Source of the DNA: Candidatus Gastranaerophilales bacterium
Lineage (GTDB): Bacteria; Cyanobacteriota; Vampirovibrionia; Gastranaerophilales; Gastranaerophilaceae
Assembly: GCA_944324845.1 (NCBI GenBank)
Contig: CALUXX010000001.1
Span: 310,001-374,000, forward strand
Reading direction: 5' to 3'
DNA length: 64,000 nucleotides
In this document: positions 37,322 through 45,967 of the stretch, piece after piece
Numbering within the stretch: position 1 is the stretch's first letter
How the letters are laid out: every line of letters starts with the position of its first letter
Notes under the pieces: model-generated
Databases searched by the model: none
What the model was told of the DNA's origin: nothing
The model's input: the letters and a program-made list of their open reading frames with translations, nothing else
Position numbers and translations under genes: made by a program

Positions 37322-38188
37322 ATGCCACAAAATGCACCAATTTCTATGCAAGAACTTCTTCTTCGCTTGATTAAGCGTTATACTTTTATAACGGTTGGTG
37401 TTTTTATTACGGCATTTGCTCTTGAAGCTTTTTTAATTCCTAATTCTGTTATTGACGGTGGTATTATTGGTATTTCAATGATTTTAAGTCATCTTACAAA
37501 ATGGAATTTGGGGATTCTTGTTATCGTTTTGAATTTGCCATTTATAATTCTTGCTTATAGTAAAATGGGGTTGAAATTTGTTATTCAAACGCTTTATGCA
37601 TGTATTGTATTGGCTTTTGCTTTGAATTTTTTCGCTGGATACAGTGCTACTCAGGAAGCTTTTTTAGCGACTGTTTTTGGCGGTATTATTTTGGGGGTTG
37701 GTGTTGGTTTTATATTAAAAAATGAAGCTTCACTTGATGGTACTGAAATGTTATCTTTGATTGTTTCAAAGAAGTTTGGGTGTTCTGTTGGTGAATTTAT
37801 TATGTGTATAAATTTATTTATATATTTAGCTGCTGGCAAAGTTTTTAGCTGGGAAAGTGCTATGTATTCGATTTTAACTTATTTCATCGCGTCTAAAGTT
37901 ATTGATGGCGTTATGGAAGGATTTAACAGTTCAAAATCAGTACGTATTATTAGTGACGATGCCGGTGATATTGGTAATGCGTTGATTGAAAAACTCGATA
38001 TCAGTGTTACTTATTTGAAAGGTATTGGCGGGTATTCCGGACAAGATAAAGATTTGATTTATTGTGTTGTTTCTCGTCTTGAATTACCTAAAATGCTTGA
38101 TATTATCAGAGATATTGATTCTAATGCTTTTATTTCTATAGTCGATGTCCATGAAACTTATGGTGGCAGATTTAAGAAAAAAGTTTGA
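37322..38188 (+). CDS. YitT family membrane protein
   Basis: A 288-residue inner membrane protein with five or six hydrophobic helices in the first ~200 residues (DUF161) and a C-terminal soluble domain of about 80 residues (DUF2179) containing the characteristic VTYLKGIGGYSGQDKDLIYCVVSRLE. These proteins are common in Firmicutes and other anaerobes; their substrate is unknown. AAAAGGAGG precedes the ATG. Third in the lysA-cdaA operon. Confidence 0.9.
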   Translation: MPQNAPISMQELLLRLIKRYTFITVGVFITAFALEAFLIPNSVIDGGIIGISMILSHLTKWNLGILVIVLNLPFIILAYSKMGLKFVIQTLYACIVLAFALNFFAGYSATQEAFLATVFGGIILGVGVGFILKNEASLDGTEMLSLIVSKKFGCSVGEFIMCINLFIYLAAGKVFSWESAMYSILTYFIASKVIDGVMEGFNSSKSVRIISDDAGDIGNALIEKLDISVTYLKGIGGYSGQDKDLIYCVVSRLELPKMLDIIRDIDSNAFISIVDVHETYGGRFKKKV

Positions 38189-38213
38189 TAATACTTAATA
38201 TATAGACATTTTT

Positions 38214-38242
38214 TTGAAAATGGAATATACTTTATTTATAGA
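38214..38242 (+). promoter_or_regulatory. Promoter of the 38263 gene
   Basis: TTGAAA and TATAGA separated by 17 bases, 20 bases ahead of the ATG. Confidence 0.55.
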
Positions 38243-38262
38243 CAAGAAGAAGGGTAAATAAG

Positions 38263-38610
38263 ATGGCTAAACATTGTGATACTGTACCTATTGAGGTAAC
38301 TATTTTAACAGCGGATCATGATATAAAAGGTATTGTTCATGTTTCCAAATATACAAACACTAATCGTGAATTAACTGACTTGTTAAATGATAAAGAAAGA
38401 AGATTTTTAGCAGTTACCAATGCTGAGATTTATCCAAGAACTGGCAATCAATCTCCTAGAAGATATAACTTCTTGGAAATTCATATGGATTATGTTCTTA
38501 TGGTTCATCCGACATCTCAGGCTGTATTTAAAGACTCAGGCAAATCTCAAGAAGATATTGCAAGGTTTAGAGATTTGCGCTTGAAGTTAAATCAAACAAG
38601 ACCGTTCTAA
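38263..38610 (+). CDS. Small conserved-type protein, DUF6812-like, unknown role
   Basis: A 115-residue soluble protein. The pattern EVTILTADHDIKGIVHVSKYTNTNRELTDLLNDKERRFLAVTNAEIY, then a second half ending in DYVLMVHPTSQ, resembles a small beta-rich family listed as DUF6812 in several phyla; this is recalled pattern, not a search result. No signal peptide or membrane helix. AAGGG precedes the ATG, the gene has its own promoter, and a strong terminator follows. Confidence 0.72.
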   Translation: MAKHCDTVPIEVTILTADHDIKGIVHVSKYTNTNRELTDLLNDKERRFLAVTNAEIYPRTGNQSPRRYNFLEIHMDYVLMVHPTSQAVFKDSGKSQEDIARFRDLRLKLNQTRPF

Positions 38611-38640
38611 TGTGGTTTTGAAGTTTCAAATTTAAGTTTA

Positions 38641-38675
38641 AAGGCGGGATTTAGATAAAATCTAAATCCCGCCTT
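38641..38675. terminator. Strong terminator hairpin
   Basis: A perfect 16-base GC-containing stem with a 3-base loop lies between two convergent genes. The flanking T-runs are short on both sides. Confidence 0.8.
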
Positions 38676-38697
38676 TATGTTTATAGTGTTTAGTGTT

Positions 38698-39363
38698 TTA
38701 AAAATCTTCTTTTAATGTTGGGAAAAAGTACCTAACCCCGTCATCAGATCTCCATCTTACATAACCTGTTTTAGGCATTCTGTCTAAATCTAAGACACTA
38801 ACAAGCGCCCAGTTCCCTCTTATAATACTTAGATTAATCTTTTGAGGATGATTTATAGTTGATATTGTTTTTGCTAAATCATCAGGTGCTGATTTTATAT
38901 TGTTACAACTTTCAGGGCTGCTTTTTAAAAGTGTTAACCCATATTTTTTACCATATGAATTATAAAAACTAATCCACGACATAAATTTATATGGATCATC
39001 TTTTTTTATCCAACCGGTTTTACCTGTTGTATTATCATACATAATTTCAACCCAATTATCATCGTAGTCCATTACGCTGACCAGTGCTAATGACCTTTTG
39101 GGTAGTAATACTACAAAGAATTTTTCGGCACCTATTTCAGCTGGGAAAAATTCATCTTCATCCCATCTTACTCGATATAGAATTTGTGAATTTTCATCAG
39201 GTTCTTTGTATATGGTAATATCATTTCCTACTTGATAAAGACCTATTGTGCTAGCCTGCATAGCATTAGGTCGTATCGGTACAACATCTTTTGCAAATAC
39301 TTTTGGTAATGTAAATACGCTAAGTAGTACTGCAAAAATTATGTATAATAATGTTTTTTTCAT
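38698..39363 (-). CDS. Secreted SH3-like protein
   Basis: Residues 1-24 are a signal peptide (MKKTLLYIIFAVLLSVF, then KVFA). The mature part has two segments that look like bacterial SH3 domains: TIGLYQVGNDITIYKEPDENSQILYRV...WVEIMYDNTTGKTGWIKKDDPY, and a second around WALVSVLDLDRMPKTGYVRWRSDDG. Such domains often bind wall peptides in the periplasm. The start at 39363 is preferred: the pheT stop region supplies AGGGAG at good distance, while the ATG at 39369 is too close. The gene is coupled to the end of pheT. Confidence 0.75.
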   Translation of the reverse strand: MKKTLLYIIFAVLLSVFTLPKVFAKDVVPIRPNAMQASTIGLYQVGNDITIYKEPDENSQILYRVRWDEDEFFPAEIGAEKFFVVLLPKRSLALVSVMDYDDNWVEIMYDNTTGKTGWIKKDDPYKFMSWISFYNSYGKKYGLTLLKSSPESCNNIKSAPDDLAKTISTINHPQKINLSIIRGNWALVSVLDLDRMPKTGYVRWRSDDGVRYFFPTLKEDF

Positions 39364-39368
39364 AGGCA

Positions 39369-41849
39369 TTACTCCCTGAATGAAATTTGTGCGTATGCTT
39401 TTTGAAGTTTTTCTCTAACAGATGTCATTTGTTGTTCTATAACTTCATCTGTTAATGTTGCATTTTCATCTTGCATTTTTATTCTGAATGCAACACTTTT
39501 GAAACCTTCTTCAACATGTTCTCCTTGATATACGTCAAAGATTTCTGAACCTTTGAATATGTTTTGTTTTACTCCGCTTTTTATAACTTTTTGTATATCA
39601 TCGCATGAAACAGTATCATTTATTATAAATGCCAAGTCCCTTCTAACTTCAGGATATTGTGGCAGATGTTTGTATCTTGGAACTGTTTCTTTTACTGTTG
39701 CAATTACAGCATCAAGATTAACCTTGAATAGATATGCTTCTTGGTTCAATTTTAGTTTTTCTTGAATAGTTGGATGAATTTGTCCAAAGTATCCGATTAT
39801 TTGCGGTTGTTTTCCAAGTAGTGTGATAACTGCTGTTCTATACGGATGGAAAATCTTGTGTGTTTGTGCAAGTTCTGTATTTTCAAATGGAACAAGTTTA
39901 ATTCTGCGTGTAATTTCTAAATCTTCAAATAAGTTTTCTAAAATACCTTTTACTGTATAGAAATCAGTTTTTGATTTTACTTGCCATTTTGAATTTTGAA
40001 GTTCACCTGTTAAAACACCTTCAAGTATAAGATTTTCTCTTACTCCTGAGGATTTTTCATCAGCAGGTGCTGTTTTTATATATGTTCTGCCAATTTCGTA
40101 TGCCCAGAAGTTTTTCTGTCCATTGTCGAAGTTGTATTTCATACAGTTTAATACGCTTGCTGCAAGTGTTTGACGTAGCATTGAATAATCTTCACTAGCT
40201 GGGTTTGCCACTTTTACAGCTGCTTCATCATCATATGGGATTTTGAATTTATCAAGCAATGGTTTTCCGATTAGTGAACTTGTTTGAATTTCGTTTAACC
40301 CTGCTGATATCATAAGTTCGTGAACTCTTTTAACAACTTTTTCTCCTGTTGTTATAACAGGCATTTGTGATTTGCTTGGAAGTGTCGGAGAAATTTTATC
40401 ATAGCCATTAATTCTCGCAATTTCTTCAATAAGATCAATTTCTCTTGTCACATCATATGCTCTGAAACTTGGTACTAAAAATTTTGCAGCAGCATCATTT
40501 CCGCCAAGTTTTTTAAATCCTAAATTTTCTAAAATATTTATGCATTTATCTGATGAAATATCGCATCCTAACATTCTTTTTATTTGGTTATAGCGAAGAG
40601 TTATTTCAAGTGGTTCAAGTGTATTTTTACCATCTTCCACCATTCCTGCAACTTCAGCATCTGCATATTCTACAAGTAATTGCATTGCTCTAAATAATGC
40701 AGGTTTTACAGATTCAATATCAATTCCTCTTTCAAATCTTGCGCTTGCTTCACTTCTATATCCGGCGCTTCTTGCTGATTTTCTGTTTGTTGCAGGTGTA
40801 AAATATGCTGCTTCAAGTGCTATAGATTTTGTATTATCATCAATTTCTGAATTTGCACCGCCAAATACACCCCCAAGACATACACCTTCTGTTTGTGATG
40901 CGATTAATACAGAATCTGTTGTTAAGGTTCTTTCTACTTCATCAAGCGTAATTAATTTTTCGCCTTCTTTTGCTCGTCTTACGCATAAATATCCGTCTAG
41001 CTTGTCATAATCAAATGCGTGTAAAGGACATCCATATTCAAGCATTACGTAGTTTGTTATATCTACAACGTTATTTATTGCTCTTACTCCTGATGCGATT
41101 AGTCTTTTTTGCATCCAATCAGGTGAAGGTTTGATTTTGATATTTTTTAATATCGCTATTGAGTAATATTTACATACATCTTTATCTATAATTTCTACTT
41201 TGAATTTGTCTGTTGTTAAATCTTTTGTGTATTCTATAGGATTTAATTTTAAAGGTGTGTTAAATAATGCACTTAATTCTCTTGCTATACCAATTACGGA
41301 CATTTGATCGCCTCTATTGGCTGTTGGTGCAACGTGAATTATTGTATCTTTTTCAAATCCTAAAACATCTTTTACGTCTTTGCCTAGTTCGACATTAGGA
41401 AATATTCTGTTAAGAATGAGGATACCATCTTCTTCTTGATAATTTCTTTCAGAAACACCTAATTCATCAGCTGAGCATAACATACCTTGTGATGTTACTC
41501 CACGGATTACGGCAGGGGTTAAGGTAAACATTTCTCCTGTTTTTCTGTCAAGAACTTGAGAACCTACGCTTGCGTATGGAACGATTTGTCCTTCTTTAAT
41601 ATTTTGTGCGCCGCAAACTACTGTTTTTTGTTCTGTGCCGTCATTTACTGTTACAAGATGTAATCTGTCTGAATTTGGATGTGCATCTATTTTTTCTATT
41701 TTTACTGTTTTTATATTTGTAAATTTTGGTTGAACTTCTTCTATATTTTCTACTTCAAGTCCGCTCATTGTCAGTTCGTGAGCGATTTGTTCCGCTTCTA
41801 TGTTTGATAAATCTACGAATTCGTTTAACCAATTTAAAGATACTTGCAT
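39369..41849 (-). CDS. pheT: Phenylalanine-tRNA ligase beta subunit
   Basis: PheT with PheS charges tRNA-Phe. The 826-residue protein opens with MQVSLNWLNEFVDL, has the N-terminal tRNA-binding EMAP-like domain (about 40-150), the B3/B4 editing region, the B5 domain, and the C-terminal anticodon-binding FDX-ACB domain (about 733-826: PRYKHLPQYPEVRRDLAF). Full length. Ribosome site AAAGGGAAA. pheS is not adjacent, which is less common. A promoter lies upstream. Confidence 0.96.
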   Translation of the reverse strand: MQVSLNWLNEFVDLSNIEAEQIAHELTMSGLEVENIEEVQPKFTNIKTVKIEKIDAHPNSDRLHLVTVNDGTEQKTVVCGAQNIKEGQIVPYASVGSQVLDRKTGEMFTLTPAVIRGVTSQGMLCSADELGVSERNYQEEDGILILNRIFPNVELGKDVKDVLGFEKDTIIHVAPTANRGDQMSVIGIARELSALFNTPLKLNPIEYTKDLTTDKFKVEIIDKDVCKYYSIAILKNIKIKPSPDWMQKRLIASGVRAINNVVDITNYVMLEYGCPLHAFDYDKLDGYLCVRRAKEGEKLITLDEVERTLTTDSVLIASQTEGVCLGGVFGGANSEIDDNTKSIALEAAYFTPATNRKSARSAGYRSEASARFERGIDIESVKPALFRAMQLLVEYADAEVAGMVEDGKNTLEPLEITLRYNQIKRMLGCDISSDKCINILENLGFKKLGGNDAAAKFLVPSFRAYDVTREIDLIEEIARINGYDKISPTLPSKSQMPVITTGEKVVKRVHELMISAGLNEIQTSSLIGKPLLDKFKIPYDDEAAVKVANPASEDYSMLRQTLAASVLNCMKYNFDNGQKNFWAYEIGRTYIKTAPADEKSSGVRENLILEGVLTGELQNSKWQVKSKTDFYTVKGILENLFEDLEITRRIKLVPFENTELAQTHKIFHPYRTAVITLLGKQPQIIGYFGQIHPTIQEKLKLNQEAYLFKVNLDAVIATVKETVPRYKHLPQYPEVRRDLAFIINDTVSCDDIQKVIKSGVKQNIFKGSEIFDVYQGEHVEEGFKSVAFRIKMQDENATLTDEVIEQQMTSVREKLQKAYAQISFRE

Positions 41850-41892
41850 TTATTTTCCCTTTCAAATCCTCTTAAGCATTTTCTACGTATTT

Positions 41893-41921
41893 ATTTTAGT
41901 ACAAAATATTAAACTTGTAAA
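41893..41921 (-). promoter_or_regulatory. Promoter of pheT, with nearby ACTTGTA repeats
   Basis: On the minus strand TTTACA is followed after 17 bases by TAAAAT, 44 bases ahead of the pheT ATG. Overlapping and upstream of it are three copies of ACTTGTA/TACAAGT within about 45 bases (41912-41958); one pair forms a small hairpin that could end the upstream transcript. Confidence 0.6.
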
Positions 41922-41969
41922 ACATATACAAGTCTTTGTTTACAATTTATACAAGTTAGTTTTTGTTTT

Positions 41970-42500
41970 TTAGTGATAAATTTTTCTTGTCATAATAATA
42001 TTATTATCTTCATCATAGCAGTTTTCACCTTGCCAGTGTGCGATGAGTTTTCCTGATGGGGTAAAGATAAATGTTTCGTATTCTGAAACTTTAAGGCTCA
42101 TATTGACAAGTTTTCCGTTTGTTGAATATTTATATGCTCTGTATGGATATTCTATTCCTGTTCTTGTTTCATTATGGGTTAGAGTTCCATCTTGTGAGTA
42201 ATAATATGTGTTTTTCTTGTCGTTATAATACATTACGGCATAACTTCCGTCTGAAAATTTGCCGAGTTTTCTGTCTTTTAATTCTGTTATACCCTTCAGA
42301 AGCATTGCTTGATTTTCTTCATATTTCGGGTCTTTAAAATTGTTTATAATATTTTGTTTATTAAGTGTTTCTTTATTCCCCGATAGAAGTTCCCCTCTGG
42401 CATCTTCTACCGTCATTTCAACACCGCCGGTAATTATTTTTGAATATGCAGGCAGCCAGATTGTTATTAAAGATAATATGATTATTAAAAATTTTTTCAT
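41970..42500 (-). CDS. Secreted protein of unknown family
   Basis: Residues 1-21 are a signal peptide (MKKFLIIILSLITIWLPAYS before K). The mature ~155 residues are rich in Tyr, Asn and Thr. The second half has repeated short turns such as YYSQDGTLTHNETRTG, YKYSTNGKLVNMSL and FIFTPSGKLIAHW, which resemble the beta-hairpin units of MORN or toxin-antitoxin-type YD-like repeats. The start at 42500 gives the clean signal peptide; it has no ribosome site, but TATAAA lies exactly six bases ahead with a perfect TTGACA upstream, which points to a leaderless message. Confidence 0.75.
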   Translation of the reverse strand: MKKFLIIILSLITIWLPAYSKIITGGVEMTVEDARGELLSGNKETLNKQNIINNFKDPKYEENQAMLLKGITELKDRKLGKFSDGSYAVMYYNDKKNTYYYSQDGTLTHNETRTGIEYPYRAYKYSTNGKLVNMSLKVSEYETFIFTPSGKLIAHWQGENCYDEDNNIIMTRKIYH

Positions 42501-42506
42501 ATAATT

Positions 42507-42534
42507 TTTATAACATTTTTTCAATATTTGTCAA
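42507..42534 (-). promoter_or_regulatory. Promoter directly abutting the 42500 start (leaderless)
   Basis: Minus strand: perfect TTGACA, 16-base spacer, TATAAA, then six bases to the ATG at 42500. Transcription would begin at or next to the start codon. Confidence 0.65.
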
Positions 42535-42543
42535 ACTTGTACT

Positions 42544-42571
42544 TTGAAAATTAATCAGCCTTTGGTATAAT
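42544..42571 (+). promoter_or_regulatory. Promoter of the BamE-like operon
   Basis: TTGAAA, 16-base spacer, perfect TATAAT, 33 bases before the ATG at 42605. It is back-to-back with the minus-strand promoter at 42507-42534. Confidence 0.7.
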
Positions 42572-42604
42572 GTGTAAAAAGTCAAAATAAAAAGGGAATG
42601 TGTT

Positions 42605-43108
42605 ATGAAAAAGATATTACTTATTTCATTATTGGTTTTAGGATTTACAACAGGTCAAGTTTTTGCAATTCAAGAAAATGGTAAAGTTAGCAGAAAGTGT
42701 CGTAAGCATCCTGAAAAATGTCAGGTACCTATGACAACACCAGTTCAAGAACAGCAAATGACCTTGGGGTTAGTACAAAGAAATATTCAAGTTGGAACAT
42801 CTCAGGCTGATGTTGCGACTATTTTAGGTTCTCCAAATATTGTTACTCAAGATGCTGATGGCAAAGAAACTTGGATTTATGATAAGGTTTCTTCTATTAC
42901 ATCTTATGGAAGTTCGGGTTTTGGTGTTGGTGTCGGCGGTTTAGGCGGCGGAATTGCCGGTGGCGGTTTCGGCGGTGGAATTGCTAATGTCGGTTACAAT
43001 AAAAATGGCGGAATAAATCAATCTGTTCAAAAAACGCTTACTGTTGTTTTGAAATTTGATGATAAACATAATGTTTCATCATTTACTTATCATATGAGTT
43101 CATTCTAG
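42605..43108 (+). CDS. Exported BamE/SmpA-like protein with Gly-rich insert
   Basis: Signal peptide at residues 1-21 (MKKILLISLLVLGF, ending VFA). The region VQRNIQVGTSQADVATILGSPNIVTQDADGKETWIYD (about 56-92), then LTVVLKFDDKHNVSSFTYH at the C-terminus, is the SmpA/OmlA (BamE) fold that assists outer membrane protein assembly. Between them lies a ~45-residue Gly-rich insert not seen in BamE. There is no lipobox Cys, so it would be soluble in the periplasm. First of four closely spaced genes. Ribosome site AAAGGGAA. Confidence 0.82.
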   Translation: MKKILLISLLVLGFTTGQVFAIQENGKVSRKCRKHPEKCQVPMTTPVQEQQMTLGLVQRNIQVGTSQADVATILGSPNIVTQDADGKETWIYDKVSSITSYGSSGFGVGVGGLGGGIAGGGFGGGIANVGYNKNGGINQSVQKTLTVVLKFDDKHNVSSFTYHMSSF

Positions 43109-43117
43109 GAGTTGATA

Positions 43118-43642
43118 ATGATAAAACGAATTTTAGTTATTGTTTTTGTGTTGTTGATGGCATTGCCTGCTGTTGCAAGAAAACGCCAGCAAGAAGAAAT
43201 TATTACTCCTATGACTCAACTTGAAAAACGTCAATTTCAGACAAGAACTTATCAATCTTCAGATAAGGCTCTTGTTATGAAGGCGATGTTGAATGTTTTG
43301 CAAGATGAAGGTTTTATTGTTTATAATGCAAATCCTTTGCTTGGATTTATTTATGGGGTTAAGGATTTTGATACTTCTGATCCTAATATTGATATTTCAA
43401 AAGAGTTTGGGCTGTCTAAAGCTAGACTTAATTGGAATGGGGTTAAAGTTGCAACTGTTGAAACTACCGCTAATGTTACCGAGTATGGTAAAAGTATGAG
43501 GGTTAGGGTTAATTTTAAGCGAAAACTTTTAAATGTTTATGGTAATGCTCAATTTATAGATGATATTCTTGATAAAACTTATTATCAGGATTTTTTCTCT
43601 AAAGTTGATAAAGCAATATTTTTACAAAAGCAGAAAATATGA
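43118..43642 (+). CDS. Exported protein, tandem paralogue 1
   Basis: Residues 1-20 are a signal peptide (MIKRILVIVFVLLMALPAVA). The mature part contains TQLEKRQFQTRTYQSSDKALVMKAMLNVLQDEGFIVYNANPLLGFIYGVK, closely matched in the next gene. The [QT]TRxxxxSDxxxVxKAxxNxLQDxGF pattern resembles periplasmic or lipid-anchored proteins of unknown role in Proteobacteria. No lipobox. The start at 43118 follows GGAG; the stop overlaps the next gene (ATGA). Position after a BamE-like gene suggests outer membrane upkeep, which is inference. Confidence 0.78.
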   Translation: MIKRILVIVFVLLMALPAVARKRQQEEIITPMTQLEKRQFQTRTYQSSDKALVMKAMLNVLQDEGFIVYNANPLLGFIYGVKDFDTSDPNIDISKEFGLSKARLNWNGVKVATVETTANVTEYGKSMRVRVNFKRKLLNVYGNAQFIDDILDKTYYQDFFSKVDKAIFLQKQKI

Positions 43643-44244
43643 TAAAGAAAATTCTTTCGATATTTTTGTTAATAGTTATGATGTTAAGCTCTTCGACAGG
43701 TGCTTATGCAAAGAAAGCAAAAACGCTTACGCAATTAGAACGAAGAGAAATGGAAACGCGCTTTTTTGATACCTCTGATACCGATAAGGTTATTAAGGCT
43801 GCGGTTAATACCTTGCAAGATAGCGGTTTTATTATTCAGGAAATTGAGCCTAATCTTGGTTATATTAGAGCAAGTAAGTCTTATAAACGAAAATTTATAA
43901 ATAAGGGCAGATTAGCAGGTCAATCTTTTATTTTAGCGTTATATACGGCATTTGCTGTTTTTTCTTATGGTTCTACAGCTTATTATGTTACGGATCCGAC
44001 AAGAAGAATTTCTAATGAATTACATGAAAAAACAGTTGTTGTTGATACGAATGTGAATGTTGAACAATTTGGTAAAAATAAAACAAAAGTTCGTATTGTT
44101 TTTTCACAAAAAGTTCTTCAAAATGCGGATGGTTATTCTTATGTAAAATCAGCTCCAACAAGAGTTTTGAAAGTCTATGAGCCAAAGGTTTATCAAGAAT
44201 TTTTCGCACAGTTAGATAAGAGTATTTTTTATGAGGGGATATAA
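43639..44244 (+). CDS. Exported protein, tandem paralogue 2, with a hydrophobic insert
   Basis: Signal peptide at about 1-24 (ending GAYA). The core TQLERREMETRFFDTSDTDKVIKAAVNTLQDSGFIIQEIEPNLGYIRASK is homologous to the previous gene, and both end in a YQEFF/YQDFF...DKxIF motif. This copy has an extra ~30-residue hydrophobic stretch (SFILALYTAFAVFSYGSTAYYV) that may be a membrane segment. Start overlaps the previous stop by four bases, so the pair is translated together. Role unknown. Confidence 0.78.
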   Translation: MIKKILSIFLLIVMMLSSSTGAYAKKAKTLTQLERREMETRFFDTSDTDKVIKAAVNTLQDSGFIIQEIEPNLGYIRASKSYKRKFINKGRLAGQSFILALYTAFAVFSYGSTAYYVTDPTRRISNELHEKTVVVDTNVNVEQFGKNKTKVRIVFSQKVLQNADGYSYVKSAPTRVLKVYEPKVYQEFFAQLDKSIFYEGI

Positions 44245-44247
44245 TTT

Positions 44248-44931
44248 ATGCAATATATAGCTATAAAAGAAGAAAATCGCAATGGAAAATCTGTATTTAT
44301 AATTAACGCAATTCCTCTGAAAAATACAAATAAAGCGGTTGTTCAAAAAATTCCGCATCCTTTAGGTTCTGATAGTTTGGTTTATGATTCGCTTGAAGAT
44401 GCAAAAGATGCTATTGTAAGAGCGGGGTTTGCTTATGTCCTTCCTGACGGGCAAAAAGGGGTTGCTTCTAATAGAAGGGCTTCTGCAATTCAAACTGCTG
44501 TTGATTATGATCAGATTGTGCAAAGTACAATTAAAGCTAAGATAAATTCTAACAATGCTAATGTTTCTGCTGCTGCGGTTTTGGCAATTTCTGAGTTTCC
44601 TTGCGATGAAAACTTTGATATTCTGTTTGAAAAATTGGGTGATGAAAATGACCAAATTCGCAAAAATGCTATCGCAGGAATTTGCAGACACGGAAATGTG
44701 TTGCAAAACAAAATCATTTCAGCTCTAAAATCTTCAAATTGGGTTGTTAGAAATTCAGCTTTAACTTGTATCCAAAATCTTATCGATTATGGTTCTGCTG
44801 AAATTGAACAGTTTTTTATCCCTCTTACTCTCGCGTGTGATGATAACAATACCATCGTTCAGGCAAATGCTTTAACTACACTTGCTAAAGCTTACCATGA
44901 ATATCAAAAACAAAAAGGTAGCAAAAATTAG
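44248..44931 (+). CDS. HEAT-repeat protein
   Basis: About 75 N-terminal residues form an unknown alpha/beta unit (MQYIAIKEENRNGKSVFIINAIPL...GFAYVLPDGQKG). Residues ~100-220 are three or four HEAT-like helical repeats, for example NVSAAAVLAISEFPCDENFDILFEKLGDENDQIRKNAIAGI and NWVVRNSALTCIQNLIDYG. HEAT scaffolds bind other proteins; no catalytic residues are seen. It lacks a signal peptide and follows two exported proteins by three bases. Confidence 0.8.
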   Translation: MQYIAIKEENRNGKSVFIINAIPLKNTNKAVVQKIPHPLGSDSLVYDSLEDAKDAIVRAGFAYVLPDGQKGVASNRRASAIQTAVDYDQIVQSTIKAKINSNNANVSAAAVLAISEFPCDENFDILFEKLGDENDQIRKNAIAGICRHGNVLQNKIISALKSSNWVVRNSALTCIQNLIDYGSAEIEQFFIPLTLACDDNNTIVQANALTTLAKAYHEYQKQKGSKN

Positions 44932-45110
44932 TAGCTGCTTCTTCTCATCAAATCTGATATTTTTAATTCTTTTGCAACAGGTTCTTTTTTCTTCTTTTGA
45001 ACCTTTTGTTCTGAATATGGATTTTGCTTAAATTCTGTCAGCCCAATTTTTGTGCTGTTGTTTTCTTTCATCATAAAAATTTCTTGTAATATTGCAAATA
45101 TATTACCCAT
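44928..45110 (-). CDS. Small protein of 60 residues, unknown
   Basis: A strong AGGAGA lies seven bases ahead of the ATG, which argues for a real gene. The protein begins with a hydrophobic stretch (MGNIFAILQEIFMM), has a Lys/Gln-rich middle and ends LKISDLMRRSSY, a possible short conserved tail. It overlaps the convergent HEAT gene by four bases. No family recognised. Confidence 0.6.
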   Translation of the reverse strand: MGNIFAILQEIFMMKENNSTKIGLTEFKQNPYSEQKVQKKKKEPVAKELKISDLMRRSSY

Positions 45111-45236
45111 AATTCTTCTCCTAATTACATTATATTCGTTTTTTGAATTTCTATATCATATATTTAAACGATTTAAGGCTCAAAAATCATTGTACTTTAT
45201 GCTATAGTGTTTTTGTTAGTATTGAGGGATTAAAAT

Positions 45237-45953
45237 TTGAATAATAGTTATTATGAAACTTTAGATGAAAATTTTACACAAGCTTTGAATTTATTTGAGA
45301 AAGATTTTACTCATGATGAGCTTATTTCGCTATTAAAAGATGGAAATATTGTTCAAAAACAAATTTCAGCCCTAAGGCTTGATGGAATAAATTCTAGTTA
45401 TGATGCTGATGTTTTGGTATCAAATTTAACAGGTCAAGATGGAAAAGTTCGTGAGGCTGTTTCTTTGAGATTGAACGAATTTATGTCAAATCCTTCTATG
45501 CTTGAGTATTTCAAATCAACAAAAAGTTATGATGTATTTTTAGATGCTGTTATTGATATAAATGCTAATATTTGCAGAAACGTTATTTCTGCTGTTTCAA
45601 ATTTAAAATCAGATGATAGTTTTTGTGAAAATTTTTGTCCTAAACTTGTTTCTCTTACCAATATTTTACTTGATAAGGTAAATGAATTTGATTTTATGCA
45701 AGGCAAATATAAAGTTAATAAGGAAGTTTTTAAATTGTATTGGTGTCTTGAAACGATTTTTGTATTTTGGGATAAATTGAAATTTTCTGATTTGAAACAA
45801 ATTCTATTAAAGGCAAAAGATGTTGAAGAATATACAATTAGAGAAAAAGCTGCTAAAATTTTGACAAAAAACTTTGATGATATTGAACTTATTAATGCGA
45901 AAAAACAATTAGAAAATGATTCTAATTATTATGTTCGCCGTTATTTTGTTTAA
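45237..45953 (+). CDS. Second HEAT-like helical repeat protein
   Basis: Begins with TTG, eight bases after GAGGG. The 238 residues are helical throughout with HEAT-like units (DELISLLKDGNIVQKQISALRLDGI, GQDGKVREAVSLRLNEFM, DINANICRNVISAVSNL, EEYTIREKAAKILTKNF). It resembles the repeat part of the 44248 protein in style but is not an obvious copy. Soluble, partner unknown. It meets the convergent mtaB gene 14 bases later. Confidence 0.75.
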   Translation: MNNSYYETLDENFTQALNLFEKDFTHDELISLLKDGNIVQKQISALRLDGINSSYDADVLVSNLTGQDGKVREAVSLRLNEFMSNPSMLEYFKSTKSYDVFLDAVIDINANICRNVISAVSNLKSDDSFCENFCPKLVSLTNILLDKVNEFDFMQGKYKVNKEVFKLYWCLETIFVFWDKLKFSDLKQILLKAKDVEEYTIREKAAKILTKNFDDIELINAKKQLENDSNYYVRRYFV

Positions 45954-45967
45954 GTTGTTCTATTACT

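Noticed and set aside
41850..41969. T-box leader for pheT
   Set aside because: No T-box sequence or long structured leader is visible; only a promoter and short repeats.
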